A stretch of 51,838 nucleotides of DNA from Sphingobacteriaceae bacterium. Its GTDB lineage: Bacteria > Bacteroidota > Bacteroidia > Sphingobacteriales > Sphingobacteriaceae. This document shows positions 1-7,169 of the stretch, piece after piece (the first letter of the stretch is position 1; the number at the start of each line of letters is the position of its first letter). Below the pieces are notes generated by a model. The model was given only the letters and a program-made list of their open reading frames with translations, did no database searches and was not told the origin of the DNA. The stretch spans positions 1 to 51,838 of the forward strand of contig CANHCS010000005.1 of NCBI GenBank assembly GCA_947459195.1, written 5' to 3'. The translations under genes were made by a program, and so were the position numbers.

Positions 1-123
1 ATCTTCATGGATAATTTCGGCTCCGTTATCTTTCATCAGCTTATTGAATTTGGCAATTACCTCTTTCGCAGCTTCATCAGACAACAACGGGGTCAGAATG
101 ATTACGGTTTCGTACTGTTGCAT
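1..123 (-). CDS. rpsF: 30S ribosomal protein S6, N-terminal part (gene runs off the window)
   Basis: The minus strand from the ATG at 123 reads MQQYETVIILTPLLSDEAAK, followed by about 20 more residues to the window edge. It matches the start of ribosomal protein S6, which begins with a (N/Q)QYETV-I-LTP strand and binds 16S rRNA with S18 in the 30S platform. Only about 41 of the usual 110-130 residues are present, so the rest lies to the left. The gene has a full Bacteroidota-type promoter just upstream and a short leader with a small hairpin. S6 is normally followed by rpsR and rplI, which cannot be checked here. The ORF track omitted it because it is partial. Confidence 0.93.
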   Translation of the reverse strand, partial: MQQYETVIILTPLLSDEAAKEVIAKFNKLMKDNGAEIIHED

Positions 124-139
124 GTTTTTGTTAATTAGT

Positions 140-153
140 CCGCTTTTTAGCGG
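140..153 (-). promoter_or_regulatory. small hairpin in the rpsF leader
   Basis: CCGCT-TTTT-AGCGG on the plus strand gives a 5-bp GC-rich stem with a four-base loop in the rpsF 5' leader, immediately after the predicted transcription start. On the mRNA it is followed by AC. S6:S18 autoregulatory leaders are known to use a CCG/AC motif. The match here is short, so this is only a candidate for autogenous control. Confidence 0.35.
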
Positions 154-157
154 GATG

Positions 158-187
158 CAAATTTAGCTATAATTATTAGATATTCAA
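158..187 (-). promoter_or_regulatory. promoter of rpsF (TTG-N19-TAAATTTG)
   Basis: On the minus strand TTG (187-185) is followed by exactly 19 nt and then TAAATTTG (165-158). This is a perfect match to the Bacteroidota primary-sigma -33/-7 consensus TTG-N19-TAnnTTTG. The predicted start is near 151-153, giving a leader of about 30 nt. Confidence 0.75.
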
Positions 188-220
188 ATCCTTTCGTAAA
201 TATTTCGTAGCGTTTCACCT

Positions 221-260
221 AAAAAAAAGCGGTGAAGTTTGGGGACTTCACCAGCTTTTT
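221..260 (-). terminator. strong bidirectional-type terminator between rpsF and dnaX
   Basis: GGTGAAGT-TTGGGG-ACTTCACC forms an 8-bp stem, extended by GC/GC and A/T pairs. It is flanked by eight T on the minus-strand side and five T on the plus-strand side. rpsF and dnaX diverge here, so neither gene needs this terminator. The longer U-tract is on the minus strand, which implies a transcript entering from the right (see the micro-ORF at 332-430). Confidence 0.75.
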
Positions 261-331
261 AACACACCAAATTGAAACATTAGAAATACTAAAACCAAGA
301 ATGGTATTAATATTATAACCTGAAGGTCCGA

Positions 332-430
332 CTATTTTAAAGGCTTCACAATAAAATACAGACTAAGTGCAGGAATTGCCGGATGAACGGCATATATCGC
401 CGACGAAATGCAAATCGGGCACCAGAGCAT
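332..430 (-). CDS. possible 32-residue hydrophobic micro-protein (unknown)
   Basis: This minus-strand ORF is too short for the ORF track. It reads MLWCPICISSAIYAVHPAIP and ends LYFIVKPLK before TAG. It is hydrophobic with two cysteines (CPIC) and two prolines and looks like a small membrane peptide. A strong terminator follows about 70 nt downstream in the right orientation, and rpsF has its own promoter beyond that, so an independent short transcript is plausible. No convincing promoter or ribosome binding site is visible, the frame stays open upstream to the dnaX start, and I recognise no family. It could equally be a degenerate remnant or a non-coding RNA. Apart from this and the flanking signals, I see nothing in the 364-bp gap 124-487. 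Confidence 0.3.
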   Translation of the reverse strand: MLWCPICISSAIYAVHPAIPALSLYFIVKPLK

Positions 431-451
431 CCGCTCAAAAAGAAATGATGT

Positions 452-482
452 TTGCTTAAGCAATATCTTATCTATAATTTAG
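452..482 (+). promoter_or_regulatory. candidate promoter of dnaX (TTG-N20-TAATTTAG)
   Basis: TTG at 452-454 is followed by 20 nt and TAATTTAG at 475-482, one mismatch from TAnnTTTG. The -7 element ends five bases before the ATG at 488, so the message would be nearly leaderless. The same bases contain AGGAG (481-485), which could instead be a Shine-Dalgarno. If so, the promoter must lie further upstream. Confidence 0.45.
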
Positions 483-487
483 GAGCG

Positions 488-2305
488 ATGGATAATTTCA
501 TAGTTTCAGCCAGAAAATACCGCCCGGTGACCTTTGAGAGCGTGGTGGGACAAGCGCACATTACCGGCACGCTGAAGAACGCCATCAAAAATAACCAGCT
601 GGCGCAGGCATTTCTTTTCTGCGGACCACGTGGAGTGGGTAAAACCACTTGTGCACGCATCCTGGCCAAAACCATCAATTGTGTTAATCCAAACCAGCAA
701 TTGGAGCCTTGCGGCAACTGCGAATCTTGCGTTTCGTTTCAACAGGGCAATTCTTTCAGCATTCATGAGTTGGATGCCGCATCTAATAATTCGGTAGAAG
801 ACATTCGTAACCTGACCGAGCAAGTTCGCATTCCGCCACAAACAGGCAAGTATAAGATCTACATCATCGATGAGGTGCACATGCTCTCCTCAGCTGCTTT
901 CAATGCCTTTTTGAAAACACTGGAGGAACCGCCTTCCTATGCCATATTTATTTTAGCAACCACAGAGAAGCACAAAATCATTCCGACCATCCTGTCGCGA
1001 TGCCAGATCTTTGACTTTAACCGGATCAAAGTGGAGGATATGGCCAAGCACCTGGCCGGCATAGCCGAAAAGGAAAGCATTGGCTACGATATGGAAGGCC
1101 TGCACCTGATTGCCCAAAAAGCAGATGGCGGCTTACGCGATGCCTTGTCGATGTTCGATCAGATCGCCAGTTTTTCTAACCGAAACATCACTTACCAGGC
1201 GGCCATTGATAACCTGAATATCCTCGACTACGATTATTATTTCAAAGTAACGGATGCTTTACTGGCAGAAGATGTTTCGGGAGCATTGTTAATATTTGAT
1301 GAAATCTTGTCAAAAGGATTTGACGGCAACCATTTTATAATAGGGCTCGCTTCGCATTTGCGTAATTTGTTGGTGGGAAAAGATCCTGCCACTTTACATT
1401 TATTGGAAGTGAGTGAAGGCATCAAACAAAAATACCTGGCCCAGTCGCAACAAACGGATGCTTCTTTCTTGGTATCAGCATTGAATATTGCCAACCACTG
1501 CGACTTAAATTACCGGAGCAGCAAAAACCAGCGCTTGCAAGTTGAACTGGCGCTCATTAAAATAGCACATTTGCCAGCGGTGCTTCAATTAACTACTACC
1601 CCTCCAGTAGAAGTAAAAAAAAAACGAGTTGAACCCCTAGCACCTGCTCCCAGCACGAGTCAAGCAGTAGCGGCTTCCACTCCCCAGGAAGCCGAAGAAG
1701 TACCAGCACCTAAAGTAACAACAGCAGTTATTGAAAGTAATGAAGCAGCAAACGATGCTCCTGCCGTATCACCAACTCAAATAAAAATTATCCCAGAGGC
1801 TGAAAAAGCAAAACCGGAGGCGAGCGCACCTAAAACAAGTTTTTTTATTGCAACTCCACTCATCCCTAATTTGAATGATTTAGCCTCCGCTCCCTTGGAG
1901 GAGGAAAAACCTGCTTATTTAACCGGGGATGCTTGCCAAGCTTTCAGTTCCGAAATGCTATTGAACCGGTGGAATGCCTTTGCTGAAAAAGCTAAAAAGG
2001 AAAATAAGATCAACCTTTTCACCCTGATGACGGCTAATCCGCCAGTGCTCTTGGATGATCACCAGATCGAATTGAGTATCGAGAATAAGATTCAGGAAAA
2101 TCAATTGCAAGAAGCTCGAATAGAGTTGATGAACTACCTGAGAACAGAACTCCAAAACTTTCAGCTTGATTTGGTAACTAAAATAGTGGAGAATACCGAA
2201 AAAAATCGCCTCTACACTTCCTCAGAGAAATACCAATACATGGTAGAGAAAAATCCAAAACTCGAAGAATTCAAAAAACGCTTCAACCTTGATCTTGAGT
2301 TATAA
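488..2305 (+). CDS. dnaX: DNA polymerase III subunit gamma/tau
   Basis: This is the clamp-loader ATPase of the replicative polymerase. It loads the beta clamp and, as tau, organises the holoenzyme. The N-terminal AAA+ domain shows Walker A GPRGVGKTT (about residues 46-54), a zinc-binding cysteine cluster (CVNP...CGNCESC), Walker B DEVHMLS and the SRC sensor motif. Residues about 390-480 are a low-complexity Pro/Ala/Glu linker. A C-terminal tau-type domain follows. I place the start at ATG 488, giving MDNFIVSARKYRPVTF and 605 residues. The track start at 452 is a TTG that coincides with the putative -33 element. I see no slippery A-run hairpin typical of programmed gamma/tau frameshifting, although the linker contains an A9 run near 1615-1623 that could be slippery. 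Confidence 0.95.
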   Translation: MDNFIVSARKYRPVTFESVVGQAHITGTLKNAIKNNQLAQAFLFCGPRGVGKTTCARILAKTINCVNPNQQLEPCGNCESCVSFQQGNSFSIHELDAASNNSVEDIRNLTEQVRIPPQTGKYKIYIIDEVHMLSSAAFNAFLKTLEEPPSYAIFILATTEKHKIIPTILSRCQIFDFNRIKVEDMAKHLAGIAEKESIGYDMEGLHLIAQKADGGLRDALSMFDQIASFSNRNITYQAAIDNLNILDYDYYFKVTDALLAEDVSGALLIFDEILSKGFDGNHFIIGLASHLRNLLVGKDPATLHLLEVSEGIKQKYLAQSQQTDASFLVSALNIANHCDLNYRSSKNQRLQVELALIKIAHLPAVLQLTTTPPVEVKKKRVEPLAPAPSTSQAVAASTPQEAEEVPAPKVTTAVIESNEAANDAPAVSPTQIKIIPEAEKAKPEASAPKTSFFIATPLIPNLNDLASAPLEEEKPAYLTGDACQAFSSEMLLNRWNAFAEKAKKENKINLFTLMTANPPVLLDDHQIELSIENKIQENQLQEARIELMNYLRTELQNFQLDLVTKIVENTEKNRLYTSSEKYQYMVEKNPKLEEFKKRFNLDLEL

Positions 2306-2329
2306 TTTAACGTTATTCTGATAATTGCA

Positions 2330-2372
2330 AATTGTTCATGGTCTATTTTAGTGCCAATCAAATTGAACAATT
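2330..2372. promoter_or_regulatory. inverted repeat upstream of the SPFH gene
   Basis: AATTGTTCA (2330-2338) and TGAACAATT (2364-2372) form a perfect 9-bp inverted repeat with a 25-nt spacer, just before the ATG at 2394. No T-tract follows, so it is not a convincing dnaX terminator. It could be an operator or an mRNA leader stem. Confidence 0.4.
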
Positions 2373-2393
2373 AAACCATTAAAGAACAAGATC

Positions 2394-3179
2394 ATGAAAA
2401 ACGGATTATTTATCCTCGGACTAGGTTTCGCTCTCATTTTGAGTAGCTGTACCGTTGTAAGACAAGGTGAAGTTGGTGTAAAAAGAACCATTGGTAAAAT
2501 ACAAGAAAAGCCCTTAATGGAGGGTGCCAGACTTTTTAACCCCTTAGTAACCACTATTATCAAGCTGCCGACCAGAACAATTAACATGGAGGTGAGATTA
2601 CCCCTACCTTCAAAAGAGGGCTTAACTGTTCAATCAGAAGTTTCCATACTTTACAGATTAGTAGGTAGCTATGCGCCAAACATCATAGAAAAGTTAGGAA
2701 CAAACTATGAACAAGTGGTAATTCTGCCAGTATTCAGGTCGGCTGTTGCAGATGTATCCTCTCAATACTTCGCAAAAGACATGCATACGGGTCAAAGAGC
2801 CGTGATAGAAAGAGACATCAAGAAATTAATGGAAACTCAACTTACAGAGAGAGGTTTTATCATCGAATCTGTATTATTGAAAAGCATTATTCTGCCAACC
2901 GGATTAGCTAAAGCAATTGAAGAGAAATTGGAAGCAGAGCAGGATGCGCAAAGAATGGAATTTACCCTGAACAAAGAACGCCAAGAGGCAACCCGTAGAA
3001 TCATTGAGGCTGAGGGGATTAGAAATTCTCAAAAGATAATTGCAGAAGGACTAACACCTTTATTATTACGCTTTAAAACAATCGAAGCATTCAATAAATT
3101 ATCTACCTCTCCTAATACAAAAGTGATCATTACTGACGGGAATCAACCTTTAATGGTTAATCCTGTTGAAGAAAAGTAG
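2394..3179 (+). CDS. SPFH/prohibitin-like lipoprotein
   Basis: The 261-residue protein starts with a lipoprotein signal ending LILSSC (Cys19), so it is predicted to be lipid-anchored. The body matches the Band 7/SPFH (prohibitin, stomatin, flotillin) family: an early VRQGEVGVKRTIGK strand, the central SPFH beta domain (about 25-180), then an alpha-helical coiled-coil stretch rich in E, K and R (about 180-230) with the typical EAEG segment. Bacterial members scaffold membrane protein complexes, for example around the FtsH protease. The specific partner here is unknown. It is a single gene between dnaX (88 bp upstream) and icd, with its own terminator downstream. Confidence 0.85.
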   Translation: MKNGLFILGLGFALILSSCTVVRQGEVGVKRTIGKIQEKPLMEGARLFNPLVTTIIKLPTRTINMEVRLPLPSKEGLTVQSEVSILYRLVGSYAPNIIEKLGTNYEQVVILPVFRSAVADVSSQYFAKDMHTGQRAVIERDIKKLMETQLTERGFIIESVLLKSIILPTGLAKAIEEKLEAEQDAQRMEFTLNKERQEATRRIIEAEGIRNSQKIIAEGLTPLLLRFKTIEAFNKLSTSPNTKVIITDGNQPLMVNPVEEK

Positions 3180-3190
3180 CATATACTGCG

Positions 3191-3227
3191 AAAAGGCCTT
3201 GAATCAATTAAGGCCTTTTCTTTTTTC
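3191..3227 (+). terminator. terminator after the SPFH gene
   Basis: AAAAGGCCTT (3191-3200) pairs with AAGGCCTTTT (3210-3219) around a 9-nt loop and is followed by a T-rich tract. It is a classic intrinsic terminator 11 nt after the stop codon. Confidence 0.9.
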
Positions 3228-3295
3228 ATTATCTTTTGTTAATCCTCGAATGCTAAATTGACACGCATCCGATATACCCAAATCATCAAAAATTA

Positions 3296-3303
3296 TATCT
3301 TTG
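3296..3303 (+). promoter_or_regulatory. -7 element of the icd promoter (TATCTTTG)
   Basis: TATCTTTG followed by CGG is a perfect TAnnTTTG match, 28 nt before the icd ATG. No TTG is present at the ideal -33 distance, so only the -7 element is supported. Confidence 0.55.
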
Positions 3304-3331
3304 CGGCAGCAAAAAAATCACTTATACACTA

Positions 3332-4567
3332 ATGAGCATACAAAAAATAAAGGTGGCTAATCCGGTAGTGGAACTGGACGGCGATGAGATGACCCGCATC
3401 ATCTGGAAATTCATTAAGGACAAATTGATCCTATCCTACCTGGATCTAGATATTAAATATTATGATCTGGGAATGGAGTACCGCGACCAAACAGATGACC
3501 AAGTGACTATTGACGCTGCCAATGCCATTAAACAATATGGTGTAGGAATTAAGTGCGCTACCATCACACCCGATGAAGCTCGTGTGAAAGAATTTGGCTT
3601 GAAGCAGATGTGGAAATCGCCAAACGGAACCATTCGTAACATTTTGGACGGTACTGTTTTCCGTGAGCCGATCGTAATGAAGAATGTACCTCGTTTGGTA
3701 CCCAACTGGACAGCCCCTATCTGCATAGGCCGCCACGCTTTTGGTGACCAATACCGTGCCACCGATTTCCTTACCAAAGGAAAAGGTAAACTCACTGTTA
3801 CCTTCACCCCAGAAGATGGCGGCGAAGTACAATCATTTGAAGTTTATAATTTTAAAGGCGACGGCGTAGCCTTGGCCATGTACAATACCGACGAGTCTAT
3901 CCGTGGTTTTGCACGTGCCTGCTTCAACCAGGCCTTGATGAAAAAATGGCCTTTATATTTATCGACCAAAAATACCATCCTAAAAAAGTACGATGGCCGT
4001 TTCAAAGATATTTTTGAAGAGATTTACCAGAAAGAATTCAAAGCTGAGTTCGACAAAAATGGTTTGGTGTACGAGCACCGTCTGATCGACGACATGGTGG
4101 CTTCAGCGCTTAAGTGGAACGGAAACTTTGTTTGGGCTTGTAAAAACTATGACGGCGACGTGCAGTCGGACACCGTAGCACAAGGCTTTGGTTCTTTAGG
4201 ATTGATGACCTCTACCTTAGTTACACCGGATGGCAAAACCATGGAAGCCGAGGCTGCTCATGGTACCGTGACCCGTCACTACCGCGACCATCAAGCCGGC
4301 AAACCAACTTCTACCAATCCGATCGCTTCTATTTTTGCCTGGACCAGAGGTTTGGAGTTCCGTGGCATGTTAGATAACAATCAGGAATTGATCAATTTCT
4401 GCAAAACTTTGGAGCAGGTGTGTATTGAAACTGTAGAAAGCGGCAAAATGACCAAAGACTTGGCAGTTTGTATCCACGGTAACAAAGTGAACCACGGTGA
4501 ACATTATTTGTACACTGAAGAGTTCCTGGAAGCCATTGATGCGAATTTGAAAGCGAAATTGGCATAA
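3332..4567 (+). CDS. icd: NADP-dependent isocitrate dehydrogenase (eukaryotic-like type)
   Basis: The enzyme oxidatively decarboxylates isocitrate to 2-oxoglutarate in the TCA cycle, giving NADPH. At 411 residues it has the length and motifs of the homodimeric, IDH1-like subgroup rather than the E. coli type: [12 protein letters not shown] near the N-terminus, SPNGTIRN (substrate binding), the metal-binding YDGDVQSD segment (about 273-280) and [12 protein letters not shown] (NADP binding). The ATG at 3332 gives the standard start. It is a monocistronic unit with its own -7 element and a strong terminator. Aconitase, the preceding cycle step, is in the window at 27.7 kb but not linked. Confidence 0.96.
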   Translation: MSIQKIKVANPVVELDGDEMTRIIWKFIKDKLILSYLDLDIKYYDLGMEYRDQTDDQVTIDAANAIKQYGVGIKCATITPDEARVKEFGLKQMWKSPNGTIRNILDGTVFREPIVMKNVPRLVPNWTAPICIGRHAFGDQYRATDFLTKGKGKLTVTFTPEDGGEVQSFEVYNFKGDGVALAMYNTDESIRGFARACFNQALMKKWPLYLSTKNTILKKYDGRFKDIFEEIYQKEFKAEFDKNGLVYEHRLIDDMVASALKWNGNFVWACKNYDGDVQSDTVAQGFGSLGLMTSTLVTPDGKTMEAEAAHGTVTRHYRDHQAGKPTSTNPIASIFAWTRGLEFRGMLDNNQELINFCKTLEQVCIETVESGKMTKDLAVCIHGNKVNHGEHYLYTEEFLEAIDANLKAKLA

Positions 4568-4587
4568 CACTCATCAACATAAAATGT

Positions 4588-4618
4588 AAAGTCCCTCCAT
4601 TTATGAGGGACTTTTTTG
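4588..4618 (+). terminator. icd terminator
   Basis: AAAGTCCCTC-CATTTAT-GAGGGACTTT gives a 10-bp stem (4588-4597 with 4605-4614) running into TTTTTTG. Confidence 0.92.
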
Positions 4619-4667
4619 TTTGATGTGAATAACTATTTGAATAAACTAAGTAGGTGATGGATTAAAT

Positions 4668-4675
4668 TAGATTTG
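4668..4675 (+). promoter_or_regulatory. -7 element before the YwaF-type gene (TAGATTTG)
   Basis: TAGATTTG is a perfect TAnnTTTG match, 21 nt upstream of the ATG at 4697. No well-spaced TTG is seen. Confidence 0.5.
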
Positions 4676-4696
4676 AACAACCAATCTCATTGAAAC

Positions 4697-5425
4697 ATGT
4701 GGAATGCTATCCTCTACGAAAACGGCCAGTTCAAAGGTTATACGCAGGAACACGGCGTCGCTGTGGGTATTTGTGTAGCCATCGCCTTAGCACTTTTTAT
4801 ACTGGCAAAATATCGCTTTACCGAAAATCAATCCAGAAATGCCATTACTATTTTGTTAGGCATTGGCTTGATTCTGCAAGTCAGTAAACCCATTTTGACG
4901 GGCATGGCCGGCAGTTTTGATGCCCGAGAGGATTTACCCTTCCACCTTTGCAATGCCATGATCATCCTCATGCCCTTCATCATGTATTTTAAATGGCGTA
5001 AATTTTGGGGAATCGCCTTTTTCTGGGTGATAGGCGGAACCTTGCAAGCCTTGTTCACGCCCTCTTTAACCGAATCTTTTCCGCATCATGAATTTTTCAG
5101 GTACTGGACCGTACACGCCTTTTTACCTTTTGCCGGAGTTTTTGCCCTACAGATTTATGACTGGCGAATCACCTGGAAAGACATGGTCAATTCCATGATC
5201 GGATTGAACATTTTTGCCTTGCTGGTTACCCCGATTAATTTGTATTTGGGTAGCAATTATTTATTCCTGATGGCCAAACCGGCCGTTAAAACCATTTACG
5301 ATTATTTGGGACCATGGCCTTATTATATCTTGTCCATTGAGGTGGCGATGATCTTCTTATTTAGCTTGATACTAGGAGTATTTAATTTGGACAAACTTGC
5401 GCTTAGACTTCGAAAGAATAGTTAA
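4697..5425 (+). CDS. TIGR02206 / YwaF-family integral membrane protein
   Basis: The 242-residue polytopic protein has about six to seven hydrophobic segments. It carries the signature seen in TIGR02206 (YwaF-like) proteins: a membrane-embedded LPFHLCNAMII stretch, GGTLQALFTPSL, and an aromatic FFRYWTVHAFLPF segment. The family function is not established. The conserved polar residues inside membrane helices (His, Cys, Asn) are notable. The gene is expressed alone and runs convergently into rluA with only 5 bp between stop codons and no obvious terminator, so the two transcripts probably overlap. Confidence 0.8.
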   Translation: MWNAILYENGQFKGYTQEHGVAVGICVAIALALFILAKYRFTENQSRNAITILLGIGLILQVSKPILTGMAGSFDAREDLPFHLCNAMIILMPFIMYFKWRKFWGIAFFWVIGGTLQALFTPSLTESFPHHEFFRYWTVHAFLPFAGVFALQIYDWRITWKDMVNSMIGLNIFALLVTPINLYLGSNYLFLMAKPAVKTIYDYLGPWPYYILSIEVAMIFLFSLILGVFNLDKLALRLRKNS

Positions 5426-5430
5426 AATTT

Positions 5431-6123
5431 CTATCCGCCGAAACTTTCAAACTTCTCCCAAAATCCATCTTTGGGTAATGGCGCAAAAATATTGATCGGC
5501 TCTTGTTTAACCGGATGAATGAATTGCAGTCGACGGGCATGCAGACAGATACTTTTCTTTAAACTTCCCCGAGGGTAACCATATTTATTATCGCCTACTA
5601 TGGGGCTATCTAGCGTAGACAATTGGACCCTAATTTGATGCGGGCGGCCAGTGATCGGATCTACTTCTATGAGGCAATAACCATTCAGCTCTCCAATGAC
5701 TTTGTAATTCAATTCGGCACGCAGGCTGCCTTTCACTTCGTGATCATAGGCTTTAGTCACATTTTTTTGGGGATTTTTCACCAGCCAATGCACCAATTTA
5801 CCTTCGGACTGTGTCGGGCGCTTGCGCACTACGGCCCAATAAGTTTTTTTCATTTCCCGGTTTTTGAATAGGCGGTTCACCCGGTCTAAAGCCTTACTGG
5901 TTTTAGCAAAAAGTATCACCCCGCTCACGGGTCGATCTAAGCGGTGTACTACTCCTAAAAATGCACCATTAGGTTTATTGTACTTTTTAGCAATGTATTT
6001 CTTAACCTGCTCATCGAGCGGTTCGTCGCCGGTATCATCCACCTGCACAATATCCCCGGCCCGCTTATTCACCGCAATGAGGTGATTATCTTCAAAAAGT
6101 ATATCCTGATCAGAAACTGGCAT
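5431..6123 (-). CDS. RluA-family RNA pseudouridine synthase
   Basis: The 230-residue protein carries the RluA-class catalytic motif HRLDRPVSG (about residues 60-68; the Asp is the nucleophile). It also has the ITGRPHQIRVQL motif (about 160-170) typical of enzymes that isomerise uridines in rRNA or tRNA. It lacks an N-terminal S4 domain, so it resembles the shorter TruC/RluA-like branch, and the target RNA cannot be told from sequence. It is the second gene of a coupled pair: its ATG overlaps the panB stop by one base (TAATG), which predicts translational coupling. Confidence 0.88.
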   Translation of the reverse strand: MPVSDQDILFEDNHLIAVNKRAGDIVQVDDTGDEPLDEQVKKYIAKKYNKPNGAFLGVVHRLDRPVSGVILFAKTSKALDRVNRLFKNREMKKTYWAVVRKRPTQSEGKLVHWLVKNPQKNVTKAYDHEVKGSLRAELNYKVIGELNGYCLIEVDPITGRPHQIRVQLSTLDSPIVGDNKYGYPRGSLKKSICLHARRLQFIHPVKQEPINIFAPLPKDGFWEKFESFGG

Positions 6124-6938
6124 TAGTACTGCTCTTTCTCATTCGGGAAATCGACCGCTTTCACATCTTTTATGTAAGACTGAATGGCACCGTTAATCTC
6201 CGTATACAAATCAAGGTATTGTCGTAAAAATCTCGGACGGAAACCTTTGGTGAGACCAATCATATCATTCACTACCAGCACCTGGCCATCGCAGGCCGAA
6301 CCCGCACCAATACCAATGGTTGGAATGCGCAAAGATTGACTGACAGTGGCGGCCAACTGGGCTGGTATTTTCTCTAAAACAATGGAAAAACAACCTGCCT
6401 CCTGCAATACCAACACATCGTCTTTTAACTTTTGCGCTTCGGCCTCTTCTTTTGCCCTAACGGTATAGGTACCAAACTTATAAATGGATTGGGGAGTTAA
6501 ACCCAGGTGTCCCATTACCGGAATGCCCGCGGTTACAATTCGTTCAATGGATTCCTTCACTTCTGCTCCACCCTCCAGTTTTACAGCATGCGCACCCGAT
6601 TCTTTCATGATCCGTATGGCAGAGTTGAGCGCTTCTTTAGAATTACCTTGATAGGAACCGAAAGGAAGATCGACCACTACCAAAGCACGCTTGGCCGCTC
6701 TCACTACCGATGATGCGTGGTAAATCATTTGATCTAAAGTGATGGGCAAAGTGGTTTCGTGGCCCGCCATTACATTAGAAGCCGAATCGCCGACCAAAAT
6801 CACATCCATGCCTGCATCATCCACAATGGTAGCCATCGAAAAATCATAGGCGGTAAGCATCGCAATTTTTTCACCACGATCTTTCATTTCCTGCAAAGTA
6901 TGTGTAGTGATTCGTTTTGTTTCTTTGTGAACAGACAT
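6123..6938 (-). CDS. panB: 3-methyl-2-oxobutanoate hydroxymethyltransferase
   Basis: This is the first committed enzyme of pantothenate/CoA biosynthesis. It adds a hydroxymethyl group from methylene-tetrahydrofolate to 2-ketoisovalerate to give ketopantoate. The 271-residue TIM-barrel protein shows family motifs [25 protein letters not shown] (metal and substrate binding), [18 protein letters not shown] and [17 protein letters not shown]. It is complete, with an ATG at 6938 preceded by a -7 element. It heads a two-gene unit with the rluA-type gene. No functional link between the two enzymes is known; I infer only co-expression. Confidence 0.97.
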   Translation of the reverse strand: MSVHKETKRITTHTLQEMKDRGEKIAMLTAYDFSMATIVDDAGMDVILVGDSASNVMAGHETTLPITLDQMIYHASSVVRAAKRALVVVDLPFGSYQGNSKEALNSAIRIMKESGAHAVKLEGGAEVKESIERIVTAGIPVMGHLGLTPQSIYKFGTYTVRAKEEAEAQKLKDDVLVLQEAGCFSIVLEKIPAQLAATVSQSLRIPTIGIGAGSACDGQVLVVNDMIGLTKGFRPRFLRQYLDLYTEINGAIQSYIKDVKAVDFPNEKEQY

Positions 6939-6966
6939 GTTTGGGGCGCTATTTGAGTATGATGAA

Positions 6967-6974
6967 CAAATTTA
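6967..6974 (-). promoter_or_regulatory. -7 element of panB (TAAATTTG)
   Basis: On the minus strand TAAATTTG is a perfect TAnnTTTG match, 28 nt upstream of the panB ATG. A TTG at the -33 position is missing. Confidence 0.5.
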
Positions 6975-7025
6975 AAATTAAATCTATGGATAATAGCGTG
7001 AATTGACTTAAAATGAATTTTGGAT

Positions 7026-7056
7026 TTGAGCATAGTAAAAAAAATAATTAACTTTA
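7026..7056 (+). promoter_or_regulatory. carA promoter (TTG-N20-TAACTTTA)
   Basis: TTG at 7026-7028, a 20-nt spacer, then TAACTTTA at 7049-7056, one base off TAnnTTTG. A start near 7062 leaves a leader of roughly 105 nt before carA, unusually long for this window. Confidence 0.6.
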
Positions 7057-7103
7057 ACTCCCGTGAAATTCAGCTTAAATGCACCCCTTCGGGCCATTGA
7101 ACT

Positions 7104-7129
7104 GACAGGTAAACACCTGATAATCTGTC
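7104..7129 (+). promoter_or_regulatory. competing hairpins in the carA leader
   Basis: CAGGT-AAAC-ACCTG (7106-7119) forms a 5-bp hairpin. The overlapping GACAG (7104-7108) can instead pair with CTGTC (7125-7129). The two pairings share bases 7106-7108 and cannot coexist unaltered, which is the layout of a leader switch. The stems are short and no T-tract follows, so control is only a possibility. Confidence 0.3.
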
Positions 7130-7169
7130 GATTTATTTCTTTTTCCAAATCTTCATTTCTTCATTAATT

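Noticed and set aside
452-487. Upstream TTG start for dnaX (12 extra residues)
   Set aside because: The TTG coincides with a -33 box, and the family starts at MDNFIVSARKYRP.
506-880. 124-residue minus-strand ORF
   Set aside because: Antisense to the dnaX AAA+ domain with Walker and zinc motifs.
1610-1630. A9 run in dnaX as a programmed frameshift site
   Set aside because: A run of A is present, but no stop codon or stem-loop arrangement that would yield a gamma product can be shown by eye; kept only as a remark.
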